Source: Falsibacillus albus
GTDB taxonomy: Bacteria > Bacillota > Bacilli > Bacillales > DSM-25281
Direction: 5' to 3'
Length of the DNA: 64,000 nt
Assembly: GCF_003668575.1 (NCBI RefSeq)
Contig: NZ_RCVZ01000015.1
Location: 1-64,000 of the forward strand
In this document: piece by piece, positions 16,773-25,626 of the stretch
Layout: each line of letters opens with the position of its first letter
Numbering within the stretch: position 1 is the first letter of the stretch
Position numbers and translations under genes: made by a program
Notes under the pieces: model-generated
The model's input: the letters and a program-made list of their open reading frames with translations, nothing else
What the model was told of the DNA's origin: nothing
Database searches by the model: none

Positions 16773-17646
16773 ATCCGACATCCCCCATTTCATGAATAAA
16801 TATTTCTTCCAGGGTGAGCGGGAGGAGATCCAAAATGACCGGATTGTATTTTTCAACAGCCACTAAAATATTTTCTTCCTGCCCCTTGACGATCAGCAGC
16901 AACACACTTCCTCGCTGTTCTGAATGCAGCAGTGGAAGCTCATTCATAATCTCCTTTGGAACGTCCCCTTTAAATGCAAGCTGAACTTTATGAATGGATG
17001 TCTTCAAATCATCCAACTCTTTTTCGAATAATAGGTTCCCTTGATGAAGGACCCCTACATGATCACAAATATCCTCTACTTCACGGAGATTGTGGGAGGA
17101 AATGAGAATCGTCATTTCACGCTCAGCCACATCCTCGATCAATAGAGACTTAACTCTCTTTCGCACGACGGGATCAAGACCGTCAAGCGGTTCATCCAGG
17201 ACGAGTAATTCAGGCATGGATGAAAGTGCTAGGATAAATGCGGCCTGTCGCTGTACACCTTTTGAAAATTTGTGGAGCTTTTTCTTTGGATCAATGCCGA
17301 ATTCCATCTGAAGCTTTTGAAAACGTGCTTCATTCCAGCTTTTGTATGTACTCCCATAAAAAATTCCCATCTGCTGCAAGCTATATTGGGAGAAGAAAAA
17401 TGGTGCATCCGGGATGAAAAAGATTCTTTCTTTCAAATCCATATTTTCATATATTTCTTTTCCATCGACCAAAACGGTCCCCTTCTCCTGCCTATAGATT
17501 CCTGAAAGGATTTTAAGGAGCGTCGTTTTTCCAGCACCGTTCGATCCAAGCAGGCCGTAGATGGATCCTTTTTTCACTCCAAATGTTATGTTATCCAATA
17601 TTCGAGTTCCTTCAATTGATTTCTGTATGTCCTTGAACTTAATCAT
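16747..17646 (-). CDS. ABC transporter ATP-binding protein (YtrB-like)
   Basis: 299 aa. Walker A is GSNGAGKTT (about residues 37-45), Walker B LLVLDEP, and the H-loop SSHN. The signature motif is the non-standard FSKGVQRQ in place of LSGGQ. A C-terminal extension (about 215-299) is typical of drug/antibiotic-type ABC-2 ATPases. The start overlaps the GntR gene by 8 bp (ATGATTAA) behind GGGGGGAGG. It energises the adjacent permease. Confidence 0.9.
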   Translation of the reverse strand: MIKFKDIQKSIEGTRILDNITFGVKKGSIYGLLGSNGAGKTTLLKILSGIYRQEKGTVLVDGKEIYENMDLKERIFFIPDAPFFFSQYSLQQMGIFYGSTYKSWNEARFQKLQMEFGIDPKKKLHKFSKGVQRQAAFILALSSMPELLVLDEPLDGLDPVVRKRVKSLLIEDVAEREMTILISSHNLREVEDICDHVGVLHQGNLLFEKELDDLKTSIHKVQLAFKGDVPKEIMNELPLLHSEQRGSVLLLIVKGQEENILVAVEKYNPVILDLLPLTLEEIFIHEMGDVGYAIENIID

Positions 17647-18028
17647 TAGTATGCCCTCCCCCCAATGCTGCTTCGACATCTTTGATCAGTGATATTAAAT
17701 CCTCAATGCTCAAACCCAGATACATCGCCTCTGAGAGCAATTTTCGGAGATCACCCTTCACTTTTTTTAGTTTTTGCGAATCTTGTATTTCGGCCGATGG
17801 TGTCACAAAACTTCCTCTTCCTTTAACCGAGTAAATGAATCCTTGCGTTTCCAGCTCACGATAGGCTTTCTGGATTGTGTTTGGATTAATGGTCAATTGG
17901 CTTGCAAGGGAACGGACAGACGGAAGCTGCTCATCCTCCTTCAAGACTTCATTTATGATCAATTCCTTTAATTTTTCCACAAGCTGTTCATAAATTGGTT
18001 TGCGGCTCCTTAAATCCAACTCAAACAT
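17639..18028 (-). CDS. GntR-family repressor, YtrA subfamily
   Basis: 129 aa. An N-terminal winged helix (PIYEQLVEKLKELIINEVLK ... LPSVRSLASQLTINPNTIQKAYRELE) is followed by only a short C-terminal helical tail, which is the YtrA subfamily plan. GGGAGGG lies 5 nt before the ATG at 18028. It is first in the operon, ahead of the ABC genes and the sigma gene. An AGTGTA-N13-TACAGT site 23 bp upstream agrees with autoregulation. Confidence 0.9.
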   Translation of the reverse strand: MFELDLRSRKPIYEQLVEKLKELIINEVLKEDEQLPSVRSLASQLTINPNTIQKAYRELETQGFIYSVKGRGSFVTPSAEIQDSQKLKKVKGDLRKLLSEAMYLGLSIEDLISLIKDVEAALGGGHTND

Positions 18029-18050
18029 ATACACCCTCCCGTCTGTATCA

Positions 18051-18075
18051 AGTGTACTATGTGTCTTAATACAGT
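18051..18075 (-). promoter_or_regulatory. YtrA-type operator in front of the GntR operon
   Basis: AGTGTA at 18051-18056 and TACAGT at 18070-18075 are separated by exactly 13 bp. The Bacillus subtilis YtrA operator is described as AGTGTA-13 bp-TACACT; the match is 11 of 12. A TATAAT-like box lies at about 18080-18085 on the minus strand (rc of ATTATA), which places the operator over the start-site region. Confidence 0.78.
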
Positions 18076-18276
18076 TAAATTATATGACAGATCATTCCAA
18101 ATGAGAAGACCTTTTTCAAAAAAGTTCCTTTTTTTATTAAATTTTCTAAATTAATACATCAAATGAAGTTGAAAAAAATATTTGTGATTAAAAAAATCAG
18201 TGTCATAATAAAAGGAAAGTGAATCTTTAAGGAGAATAAAAAAAGTAGTAATAATACAAGAAGGAGATGTTCTCAG

Positions 18277-18690
18277 ATGAAACAAAGCTTTTCATTCGGA
18301 AATATCGTGCCATTGATTCCTGCCCTCCATCTTGATGAAACGATAGCCTTCTATGTAAAGGAATTGGGCTTCACCAAAATATTTCAAGACGAAGACTCCG
18401 GATACACCGGCCTTTGCCGGGACGATGTCGAACTACACCTCTACAAAACGGAAGATCAAGCACTCTCAAAACAGCTTGCAGAATGGACCGTCATCCGCCT
18501 ACAGACCTCCAAGATCGAAAAGCTCTATCGTATCCTCAAAGATAAAGATTTCTTGCACCCAAATGCCAACAAAATCGAACTGAAAGAATACGGATTGAAG
18601 GAATTTTCAATCGTCGATCCGAGTGGAGTGCTGATTACCTTTTATGAAAACCCGAGGCATTTCGGAAACATAACCGCGGTCGATTTCTGA
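18277..18690 (+). CDS. VOC-family (glyoxalase/bleomycin-resistance-like) protein
   Basis: 137 aa with the beta-alpha-beta-beta-beta pattern: IPALHLDETIAFYVKELGF at the start and FSIVDPSGVLITFYE at the end, the usual VOC landmarks. This subgroup includes bleomycin-resistance-like binding proteins as well as enzymes; the ligand is unknown. AAGGAGAT precedes the ATG with somewhat long spacing (about 11 nt). A terminator follows. Confidence 0.85.
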   Translation: MKQSFSFGNIVPLIPALHLDETIAFYVKELGFTKIFQDEDSGYTGLCRDDVELHLYKTEDQALSKQLAEWTVIRLQTSKIEKLYRILKDKDFLHPNANKIELKEYGLKEFSIVDPSGVLITFYENPRHFGNITAVDF

Positions 18691-18705
18691 CAAGATCTAT
18701 CAAAT

Positions 18706-18740
18706 AAAAAAGGGATGGCACCTTGGTCCATCCCTTTTTT
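18706..18740. terminator. Bidirectional terminator between convergent VOC and GNAT genes
   Basis: AAAAAAGGGATGG / CCATCCCTTTTTT, perfect stem with A/T runs on both sides. Confidence 0.93.
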
Positions 18741-19668
18741 ATTCATCAATGGTTTTTCGGAATCCATAAAACGGCCGGAAATTTAATTGTTCATAGTATG
18801 AATGCGAGCTGCTTGATCCGAGAAGTTCCATTCGTGTGGAAGGATATAGGCTGTGGGCGTAACTTAATAATTTCCCTGCGATGCCTTGTCCCCGATAATT
18901 CCGATCGATGATCAGCTCACAAATATATAGACTAATGTTTCCATCTGTAAGGCCACGGACATACCCGACCACATTCCCTTCTGAAACGGCGACCAGCTTC
19001 ACCTGGGAATGCTGCCAAGCCTTCTTGGTTTGATCGTCCATTTTCACTAAATTCATCCAGCCTTCTTGTTCATTGAGTGCTTGAATATATGGGAAATCGG
19101 ATTCCACATAATGGCGGAATTTGGCTTTTTGACCGTTTTTCATCATCATTCCATCATTTTGATCCAAATCATTATGGAAATCCTTCTCAAATAAAACCCG
19201 GTCCTCGCCAGGACCATCATATTCATTGAACACATGCACACCATCGCATTTCCTATCCCCCGGTACTATTTTAAAACCCATTTTTGTATGGAAAGCAATT
19301 GATGTTTGATTGACTGGGGAGGTTACACAGCATACCTTCTTTCTGCCTTGCTTTTTGGCTTTCTCAAAGAAGGTTTCATAAAGCTCCTTCCCAATCTGTT
19401 TTCGGCGAAACTCCGGATGCACTCCGACAAAATGAATATATGCCTCCGTCTCATCCGTTTGTGAGTAAAAACCAATTAAGAACCCAACGATCTCCCCCTC
19501 GCATTCAATCACATAGCTGGTATTTTGAAAGTGCTGAAAAAACACTTTCGGAAGCAGATGGGAAAGATCCCTGCCACCCCACCATGACTTGATAACCGGT
19601 GAAATCTTGAAATAATCTTCGCTCTTGATATGTCTAAGATTTTTTATACCACTTTGATTTCTCATCAT
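18739..19668 (-). CDS. Tandem two-domain GNAT acetyltransferase
   Basis: 309 aa. Two complete GNAT domains are visible: the first has VGVHPEFRRKQIGKELYETF (about residues 82-101) and the second ELIIDRNYRGQGIAGKLL (about 249-266), both with R-x-x-G/Q-x-G/A-type loops. The first domain also has SPVNQTSIAFHTKMGF. This looks like a fusion of two acetyltransferases; substrates are unknown. The start overlaps the antiporter gene by 35 bp and has GGGAGGGG just upstream, so it is probably coupled to it. Confidence 0.85.
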   Translation of the reverse strand: MMRNQSGIKNLRHIKSEDYFKISPVIKSWWGGRDLSHLLPKVFFQHFQNTSYVIECEGEIVGFLIGFYSQTDETEAYIHFVGVHPEFRRKQIGKELYETFFEKAKKQGRKKVCCVTSPVNQTSIAFHTKMGFKIVPGDRKCDGVHVFNEYDGPGEDRVLFEKDFHNDLDQNDGMMMKNGQKAKFRHYVESDFPYIQALNEQEGWMNLVKMDDQTKKAWQHSQVKLVAVSEGNVVGYVRGLTDGNISLYICELIIDRNYRGQGIAGKLLSYAHSLYPSTRMELLGSSSSHSYYEQLNFRPFYGFRKTIDE

Positions 19669-21139
19669 TTTCCCCTCCCAATTGCTTATTCTCTTTATCT
19701 CTCCGTTGAATGGCTTGTTTTACCTCTTCCCGCAGAGATTTCTTCACCAAAACATATAAAGTATCTTTAGGCTCAAGCTTCGTATCGCCCACAGGTGTAA
19801 TCAAACGATCCTTTCGGACGACGGCGGTTATCAAAGTATGATCAGGAAGAGTTATGTTTTTGATCTCCCTCCCGGCAATGAGCGCATCCTCAAGTATTTG
19901 CACTTCAATCATTTCATGGTTGGTCTTGCCGATCGATATGAGTTCAAGACTGTGAGGCACTTCAGTTTTTTCTTTTCCTGATAAATTGAGTGCAGATGCC
20001 AGGGGTGATATTGTAGCTCCCTGAATCAAGGCTGAAGACAGGACCACGAAGAAAACAACGTTAAAAAGCAGGACCCCATTTTCAATTCCTGCCACTAACG
20101 GGTAGGTTGCAATCACGATTGGGACAGCACCTTTCAATCCTGCCCAAGATATGAAAATTTGCTCGTTAAAATTGTATTTAGCAAGCAACAAACTGATCGT
20201 TACCCCAATCGGACGCGCGGCTAAAATCAATAAGAGTGAGAGGACAATCCCTTGCCAAAAGATATGTGTGAGTTGATTTGGAAAGACCAGCAAGCCCATT
20301 AGAATGAACATGATGATCTGGCTCATCCATGCAAACCCTTCGTTAAAGCGCAGAATGGAATGGCGATAGGTCAAATCCGAATTTCCAACTATCAGTGCCA
20401 TGATGTAAACAGAAAGAAACCCGCTGGCATGGAAAAGAGTCGTGGCACCAAATGTCAAAACGGCAAGCGCAATCGAGAGGACAGGATATAGACCTGAAGA
20501 ATCGAGGCTGATTTTATTTATGACCCATACCGATATTTTTCCAAGCAAATAACCAAGTATCAAGCCCGCTGCCATTTCCCATATAAAGTTTAGAATTAAG
20601 CTGAAAATCGACGTATCGGGCAATTGAATAATTTCAAGTACGGATACTGTCAGGAAAATAGCCATCGGATCATTCGTACCTGACTCAGCTTCCAAAGTAG
20701 CGGTCAGCTTCGTTTTTATGTTCTTATTCCCCAAAACAGCAAAAACAGCCGCTGCATCGGTAGATCCGACGATCGCTCCGAATAAAAACCCTTCCAGCCA
20801 ACTGACATTTAATATGTATTTCGCAGCAGTCCCAATCACTGCCGCTGTAGTCAAAACTCCTAAGGTTGCAAGTGAAAGTGCCGGTTTATAAACCTTCTTT
20901 ACGTGTTGTGCATTTGTCTTCATCCCGCCCTCAAATAGTATGATGATCAAGGCAAGCGTCCCGATGAACTGCGTCAAAATAGCATTATCGAAATATATGT
21001 ACCGGTTCAGGAGCATCCCGAGGACGATGAACAATACAAGAGCAGGAAGTCCGAGCCTGGAAGAAAACTTGGCGGTGAATACTCCAACTATCAATAAAAT
21101 AGCCATTAATAAGATCGTACTTTCAACTGCAACGCTCAT
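19634..21139 (-). CDS. NhaP2/CvrA-type K+(Na+)/H+ antiporter with TrkA-C domain
   Basis: 501 aa. A CPA1 antiporter core of about 12 helices (residues 5-395) contains the conserved LFEGGMKTN, and AESGTNDPMAIFLTV with the N-D pair used in cation/proton exchange. The C-terminal 100 residues form an RCK-C/TrkA-C regulatory domain (IREIKNITLPDHTLI-like, VLVKKSL at the end). The start MSVAVEST at 21139 is fixed by AGGAGG 7 nt upstream; an in-frame extension of 25 codons is rejected. Potassium is the more likely ion because of the RCK-C domain (inference). Confidence 0.87.
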   Translation of the reverse strand: MSVAVESTILLMAILLIVGVFTAKFSSRLGLPALVLFIVLGMLLNRYIYFDNAILTQFIGTLALIIILFEGGMKTNAQHVKKVYKPALSLATLGVLTTAAVIGTAAKYILNVSWLEGFLFGAIVGSTDAAAVFAVLGNKNIKTKLTATLEAESGTNDPMAIFLTVSVLEIIQLPDTSIFSLILNFIWEMAAGLILGYLLGKISVWVINKISLDSSGLYPVLSIALAVLTFGATTLFHASGFLSVYIMALIVGNSDLTYRHSILRFNEGFAWMSQIIMFILMGLLVFPNQLTHIFWQGIVLSLLLILAARPIGVTISLLLAKYNFNEQIFISWAGLKGAVPIVIATYPLVAGIENGVLLFNVVFFVVLSSALIQGATISPLASALNLSGKEKTEVPHSLELISIGKTNHEMIEVQILEDALIAGREIKNITLPDHTLITAVVRKDRLITPVGDTKLEPKDTLYVLVKKSLREEVKQAIQRRDKENKQLGGENDEKSKWYKKS

Positions 21140-21261
21140 GATTTTCCTCCTATCCTTCCTAATATTATATAAGTTTAATGAGAGAAGGACAAAAATAAGA
21201 AGAGGATGGGTCAAAACTAAATCACTTCACTCTAAAGGCGAACAAAATTCGAATTAAGAAT

Positions 21262-21510
21262 CCGTCATGACGCCGCTGTTGATTTCCGTGCAAGACTTCG
21301 CTTTCCGCGGGGCGGGTGGTGAGCCTGGGGCTTAGGGGCTCGAGGCCATAAGCCGTTTCTATCAAAAAGGCAAAGGACGCCTTTCCATCAGATTCGACTT
21401 ATGCTTGTCGCCCCTAGGTAAAGCCCCGCCGCTTTTCAACTGTCCCACGAATCCCACCGGAGTCTTCGTCTTGCACTCCAATCAACACCTGGATTATGCT
21501 AATAACAACA
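21262..21510. repeat. GC-rich intergenic repeat element (long copy)
   Basis: About 250 bp, much more GC-rich than its flanks, with GACTTCGCTTTCCGCGGGGC near the left, GGGGCTTAGGGGCTCGAGG and TGTCGCCCCTAGGTAAAGCC in the middle (these two also occur at 34856-34895) and CCGGAGTCTTCGTCTTGCAC ... TCCAATCAACA at the right. No conserved reading frame is seen. It fills most of the gap 21140-21528 upstream of the antiporter. Confidence 0.75.
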
Positions 21511-21528
21511 AACATGCTTTAATATGAA

Positions 21529-21583
21529 AAACCCGAAAGAATCCGAAGTCTATGGAAAGATTTCGGATGTTCGGGTTTTTTTT
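21529..21583 (-). terminator. Terminator downstream of the ppaC operon
   Basis: AACCCGAA-AGA-ATCCGAA pairs with TTCGGAT-GT-TCGGGTT. T-runs occur on both strands (eight T on plus, five on minus). The minus-strand ppaC operon is the nearest one that needs it. Confidence 0.75.
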
Positions 21584-21626
21584 CGACTAAAATAATTTTG
21601 TCCCAGCCTCGCTTCTTACAACTTTA

Positions 21627-21827
21627 TTAGCTTCGGTTCTTTAAGCGGTAAATCAACAGCTCTGCAAGCAGGGCACCCATACATATGAGCAAAACAGAGT
21701 CTTTTTTATCGATGGAGCCTGTTGAACGGAAGCCGCTGATCATGGAAATTACGGCATATACGATGCCCAAGACCGCAATGATCAATATTCCCATCCTGAT
21801 TTTAGAACCTGTATTCTTATTTTTAAT
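21627..21827 (-). CDS. Small two-helix membrane protein with non-ATG start, downstream of ppaC
   Basis: 66 aa if it starts at ATT (21827). Two hydrophobic stretches are visible: MGILIIAVLGIVYAVISMIS and DSVLLICMGALLAELLIY. A strong AGGAG sits 14 nt after the ppaC stop and points at codons ATC (21830) and ATT (21827), with an in-frame stop just before them. No ATG, GTG or TTG is available there. The first ATG (21794) would give 55 aa but has no ribosome binding site. So either a rare ATT/ATC start is used or the shorter form is made. Function unknown. Confidence 0.6.
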   Translation of the reverse strand: MKNKNTGSKIRMGILIIAVLGIVYAVISMISGFRSTGSIDKKDSVLLICMGALLAELLIYRLKNRS

Positions 21828-21843
21828 GATGAATCACTCCTGC

Positions 21844-22776
21844 TTACTGACGATCGAAGGATTCCGTTAGAATCGGAACAATTTGTTTTTTACGGGAAAC
21901 TACACCTTTCAACAGAGCGACATTGTCTTCAAGCTTGACATTGTATGCATCTTCTACGATTGCAGCTTTGTTCCCCAATGCGACTGCAATGGAGTCGTTT
22001 GTCAAAATATCCGTTATGACGAATAGGAATAGATCTAATCCTTTTTCTTCGATAACTTCATTTACTGCAGTTTCAACGTCTGCTTTCCTTGAAAGGACAT
22101 CCGCTATATCGACTGCATTCACCTGCGCGATTTCCACTTTAGCCCCGCCCATTTTGAATTCTTTCGCGTCAAGGCTGATTAAGTCGGCAGCAGTTTTGCC
22201 ACTAAGGTCTGCACCCGCTTTAAGCATTTCCAATCCATAGCTGTCTGCATCTACACCTGCAATTTGTGCAAGTTCGCGTGCCGCTTCCACATCTTGCTCC
22301 GTGCATGTCGGTGATTTGAATAATAAAGAGTCGGAAATGATTGCAGATAACATTAATCCTGCAATTTCCTTTTTAATCGAAAGACCATTTTCTTTGTACA
22401 TTTTATTCAAGATAGTGGCAGTACAGCCAACTGGTTCTGCACGATAATACAATGGATCGCTTGTTTCAAAGTTTGCAATGCGATGATGGTCAATCACTTC
22501 GATTACGCGCACTTGATCGATATCGCTGACGCTCTGCTGGCGTTCATTGTGGTCGACCAAAATGACACTGTTCACTTCGTTGGCAGCCGTTTCAATCAAG
22601 CGGGGAACCTCTGCATTGAATTGATCCAATGCAAATTGTGTTTCACTGTTGATTTGACCAAGACGGACAGGCTCAACGTCCATTCCTAATTGCGTTTTCA
22701 GATCTGCATAAGCAATTGCAGAACAAATCGTATCTGTGTCTGGGTTTTTGTGTCCAAAAATAAGTGTTTTTTCCAT
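21844..22776 (-). CDS. ppaC: Manganese-dependent inorganic pyrophosphatase (family II)
   Basis: 310 aa. Hydrolyses pyrophosphate from biosynthetic reactions in the cytosol. The DHH phosphoesterase motifs are intact: GHKNPDTDT (residues 8-16), LVDHNE (about 73-78) and VIDHHRI (about 94-100). The DHHA2 domain ends in the substrate-binding VSRKKQ (about 294-299). Length and motif order match family II enzymes of Bacillus exactly. It is followed after 14-17 bp by a small membrane-protein gene. Confidence 0.97.
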   Translation of the reverse strand: MEKTLIFGHKNPDTDTICSAIAYADLKTQLGMDVEPVRLGQINSETQFALDQFNAEVPRLIETAANEVNSVILVDHNERQQSVSDIDQVRVIEVIDHHRIANFETSDPLYYRAEPVGCTATILNKMYKENGLSIKKEIAGLMLSAIISDSLLFKSPTCTEQDVEAARELAQIAGVDADSYGLEMLKAGADLSGKTAADLISLDAKEFKMGGAKVEIAQVNAVDIADVLSRKADVETAVNEVIEEKGLDLFLFVITDILTNDSIAVALGNKAAIVEDAYNVKLEDNVALLKGVVSRKKQIVPILTESFDRQ

Positions 22777-22873
22777 CGGTAAGCTCCCTTGATAATAATA
22801 TATTGATGGATGCCAGGCATCGGCTGTCCATTCCTATCGTTATATTAACATATCTGTTTGAGGAATTTGTAGT

Positions 22874-23377
22874 CTAATATATAATCAAAATTCCGATTAT
22901 GAATAAAATAACCCCAGCAATCCTATTGGTTTTAATGACACGGGAACTCGCTGTGCTCCTTTCCTTTTTCCATGCGGTTTCAAGGTACCAGGCAAGTCGT
23001 GGGGCCATTATGAAGAAAAGTCCAAGAAAACTAACAAGGAAGCCAATTGGGTTTTTGCCGGAATTTTGAATGTCTGTCTTAGGTGGGCCATATTCCTTTT
23101 CATACAGGTCAATCGCCTTCTCGGCCATCTTCTTTTCTTGATCAGTGATGCCCTTTACTCCACCATTTGTCGTGTTCCTTCCTACATGCTGAACGAAATA
23201 TCTTTTGCCATTTTGCAATTCGACGTCATATCGATAATCACCAGGTCCATATACTTCCAAGTAGACTTTTGCCGTCTCGCCATTTTTCAGATCGATGCTC
23301 TTATAATCTTCAGCTTTGGCCGTCATACCCGTGACCAGGATCATGAAGCAAAAAAACATCCCAATTTTTTTGTACAT
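22874..23377 (-). CDS. Secreted/membrane protein with two C-terminal helices (DUF6199-like)
   Basis: 167 aa. A signal peptide MYKKIGMFFCFMILVTGMTAKA precedes an extracytoplasmic domain of about 75 residues (VYLEVYGPGDYRYDVELQNG ... ITDQEKKMAEKAIDLYEKEY). Two hydrophobic helices follow (IGFLVSFLGLFFIMAPRLAW and IAGVILFIIGILIIY). The C-terminal pair resembles DUF6199, an assignment I hold loosely. GAGGAG 7 nt before the ATG at 23377 fixes the start. Divergent from the next gene. Confidence 0.65.
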   Translation of the reverse strand: MYKKIGMFFCFMILVTGMTAKAEDYKSIDLKNGETAKVYLEVYGPGDYRYDVELQNGKRYFVQHVGRNTTNGGVKGITDQEKKMAEKAIDLYEKEYGPPKTDIQNSGKNPIGFLVSFLGLFFIMAPRLAWYLETAWKKERSTASSRVIKTNRIAGVILFIIGILIIY

Positions 23378-23470
23378 GTCATTCTCCTCATCATTATGAT
23401 TTTTTTGAAACATTTTCCTTTTTCATTCGTCTATTTATTTAGTATAAACTTTCACCATGGGGGGATTTTG

Positions 23471-23929
23471 TTGAAAAAGGCATTAAGCGTCATCATTTTA
23501 AGCGCCATTATTCTGCTCGGCTTTTCCATCACCATGAATCGGTCGATGCATCCACTCGATATTTTACCAAACGAATCAAAAATTGTAATCAGTGATTCAC
23601 TTCTCTCCATAAATGTACGAGTCAAGAACAATTCTTTCCGTACTTCCAAACCGTTTAAAGTAATGCTCAAAACTTCAGACCCATCCTTTGCAGCGATCTT
23701 GGGTAAGGATCAAATGGTGATTGGCCAGCCTGTTCATACAGGCGGTGCAGCGTTTAAAATGGACGGTAATGAAACCCAATACATAGGCCAGACCTTTAAA
23801 TTAAAAAAATATCACATCCCGAAAGAAAAGCTGATCTCAGCCATTCAAAACGGGATGATCGAAGCGCAGCTCGTCTCTGAGAATCAGGAATTAGGTACAT
23901 CGACGATCAAGTTTTTTGAAGAAAAATGA
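23471..23929 (+). CDS. Membrane-anchored extracytoplasmic protein, unknown function
   Basis: 152 aa from a TTG start at 23471, chosen because GGGGGG lies 6 nt upstream. Residues 3-22 are a hydrophobic signal anchor (ALSVIILSAIILLGFSITMN). The remainder is a beta-rich soluble domain with no cysteine and no motif I recognise. The frame is open for 400 bp further upstream, but that part is antisense to the neighbouring gene and is not coding. Confidence 0.65.
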   Translation: MKKALSVIILSAIILLGFSITMNRSMHPLDILPNESKIVISDSLLSINVRVKNNSFRTSKPFKVMLKTSDPSFAAILGKDQMVIGQPVHTGGAAFKMDGNETQYIGQTFKLKKYHIPKEKLISAIQNGMIEAQLVSENQELGTSTIKFFEEK

Positions 23930-23949
23930 CAATGGTAATCATCACATTC

Positions 23950-23981
23950 AAAAGGAAGCTCTTCCTCCTCCATGAGCTTCC
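23950..23981 (-). terminator. Terminator of the ABC-F gene
   Basis: GGAAGCTC / GAGCTTCC 8-bp stem followed by TTTT on the minus strand, 24 bases past the stop. Confidence 0.65.
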
Positions 23982-24004
23982 CATTGATTTCATCATATCT
24001 TTTT

Positions 24005-25552
24005 TTATTTTCTCCACTGCTCCAAATCCCACACTTGTGTTACCCAATCACGATAAAATTCAGGTTCATGGGAGACAACGATAACGGTCCCATCATATTC
24101 ATGGATTGCCTCAGAAAGTGCTTGCTTTGCTTGAATATCAAGATGGTTCGTCGGTTCATCAAGGATTAGCCAATTGCTTTCCTCTAAAATGAGCTGGCAA
24201 AGGCGCACCCTCGTCTGCTCCCCCCCACTCAATGAATGAAGTGCTTGAAAGATGTGCTCTGATTTCAAACCGCATCTCGCCAAAGCCTGGCGAACTTCCT
24301 TCTGTGTCATTCTGTCATGAAGCGACCATATATATTCCAGTGGCGACTGATTCGATCTTGTATTCCATTCTTGAGCAAAATAAGCGGGTTGAACACGGTC
24401 CCCAAATGAAATGGTTCCATTCATGGGCTTCAATTCGCCCATGATCGTCTTCAGCATCGTTGATTTTCCGATCCCATTATGTCCGGTAATTGCTATTTTC
24501 TCTCCTCGATTCAATTCAAATGAAAGTGGCGGCAACAGCGCTTTGTCATAGCCCACAACCAAATCAATGACGTCGGCAATCTTACTGACCGGACGTTGAG
24601 ATACCTGAAATGAAAATCGCGGACGTGGAAGCGAATCTGGCTTTTCTATGCGATCGATTTTCATCAGTTTCTTTTCCCTGGCTTTCGCCTGTTTGGAAGT
24701 GGAAGCACGCGCCTTATTTTTCTGGATATACATCTCCAATTTCTCGATTTCCTGCTGCTGGCGGCTGTAAGCTGTCAAGGTCTGCTGCTTTCGAAAATCA
24801 TATGTCTTTACAAACCTCTGATAATTTCCGATATATCTTGTCATTTGCTTGTGTTCCAGATGATAGACCACATTGACTACTTCATTCATGAATGCCGTAT
24901 CGTGAGATATCAGAATGAATGAATGTGGATAGTTTTTCAAATAATTCTCGAGCCATTTAATATGTTCGAAATCCAGATAGTTTGTTGGCTCATCAAGCAG
25001 CAGCACAGCAGGCTTTTCTAAAAGGAGTTTTGCCAAGAGCAGTTTTGTCCGCTGTCCTCCGCTTAGTTCACTGACATCCTTCTCCATTCCGAATGCTGAT
25101 ATACCCAGACCACATGAAATGTCATCTATTTTCGGATCAATTTGATAAAAATCATGCTGCTCAAGAAGCTCTTGTATATCCGCATATTGCTTCAACAGCT
25201 TTTCAAGCTCCATTTCATCGCAGCTTCCCATTTCAACAGAAAGCTGTTGCATCCGCTTTTCTGCTTCGTAAAGATGCTGAAAGGCACTCCTCAAAAATGT
25301 GCGAATGCTGACTCCATCGGTTAAATCATTATGCTGCTCCAAATAGCCGATCTTAACATTGGGAAGCCACTGCACGTCTCCGTGATCAGGGAGGATCTCC
25401 CCGGAAAGAACTTGAAGCAGCGTTGATTTGCCTGCTCCATTCGGGCCTACCAAACCTACACGCTCATTGTTCAGTAATCGAAAGCTGACATTTTTAAACA
25501 CTAATTTATCTCCATAGAAATGGGTGACATTTTCGACATTTACTATACTCAT
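24005..25552 (-). CDS. ABC-F family ATPase
   Basis: 515 aa, two ABC domains in one chain and no membrane segments, the ABC-F plan of ribosome-binding translation or antibiotic-protection factors. Walker A: GPNGAGKST (about residues 36-44) and GHNGIGKST. Signatures: LSGGQ and LSGGE. Walker B: LLLDEPTNYLD and LILDEPTNHLD. A basic linker of about 85 residues (RKQQTLTAYSRQQQEIEKLE ... ARASTSKQAKAREKKL) lies between the domains. The subgroup (housekeeping YkpA/YfmR-like versus resistance Msr/Lsa-like) cannot be decided from sequence alone. Confidence 0.85.
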   Translation of the reverse strand: MSIVNVENVTHFYGDKLVFKNVSFRLLNNERVGLVGPNGAGKSTLLQVLSGEILPDHGDVQWLPNVKIGYLEQHNDLTDGVSIRTFLRSAFQHLYEAEKRMQQLSVEMGSCDEMELEKLLKQYADIQELLEQHDFYQIDPKIDDISCGLGISAFGMEKDVSELSGGQRTKLLLAKLLLEKPAVLLLDEPTNYLDFEHIKWLENYLKNYPHSFILISHDTAFMNEVVNVVYHLEHKQMTRYIGNYQRFVKTYDFRKQQTLTAYSRQQQEIEKLEMYIQKNKARASTSKQAKAREKKLMKIDRIEKPDSLPRPRFSFQVSQRPVSKIADVIDLVVGYDKALLPPLSFELNRGEKIAITGHNGIGKSTMLKTIMGELKPMNGTISFGDRVQPAYFAQEWNTRSNQSPLEYIWSLHDRMTQKEVRQALARCGLKSEHIFQALHSLSGGEQTRVRLCQLILEESNWLILDEPTNHLDIQAKQALSEAIHEYDGTVIVVSHEPEFYRDWVTQVWDLEQWRK

Positions 25553-25626
25553 TGATTGTCTCTCCTTCGCATTGGCATTATATTTAGCACCAACCGTAAA
25601 ACGGAGGACAGTTCTTTCAAATCCAA

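Noticed and set aside
23066-23470. Upstream extension of the plus-strand frame ending at 23929
   Set aside because: It is antisense to a convincing minus-strand gene; a TTG start with GGGGGG explains the plus-strand gene without it.
24005-25552. Calling the ABC-F gene an antibiotic-resistance gene
   Set aside because: Housekeeping and resistance ABC-F proteins share all motifs seen here; the deciding linker tip needs alignment.
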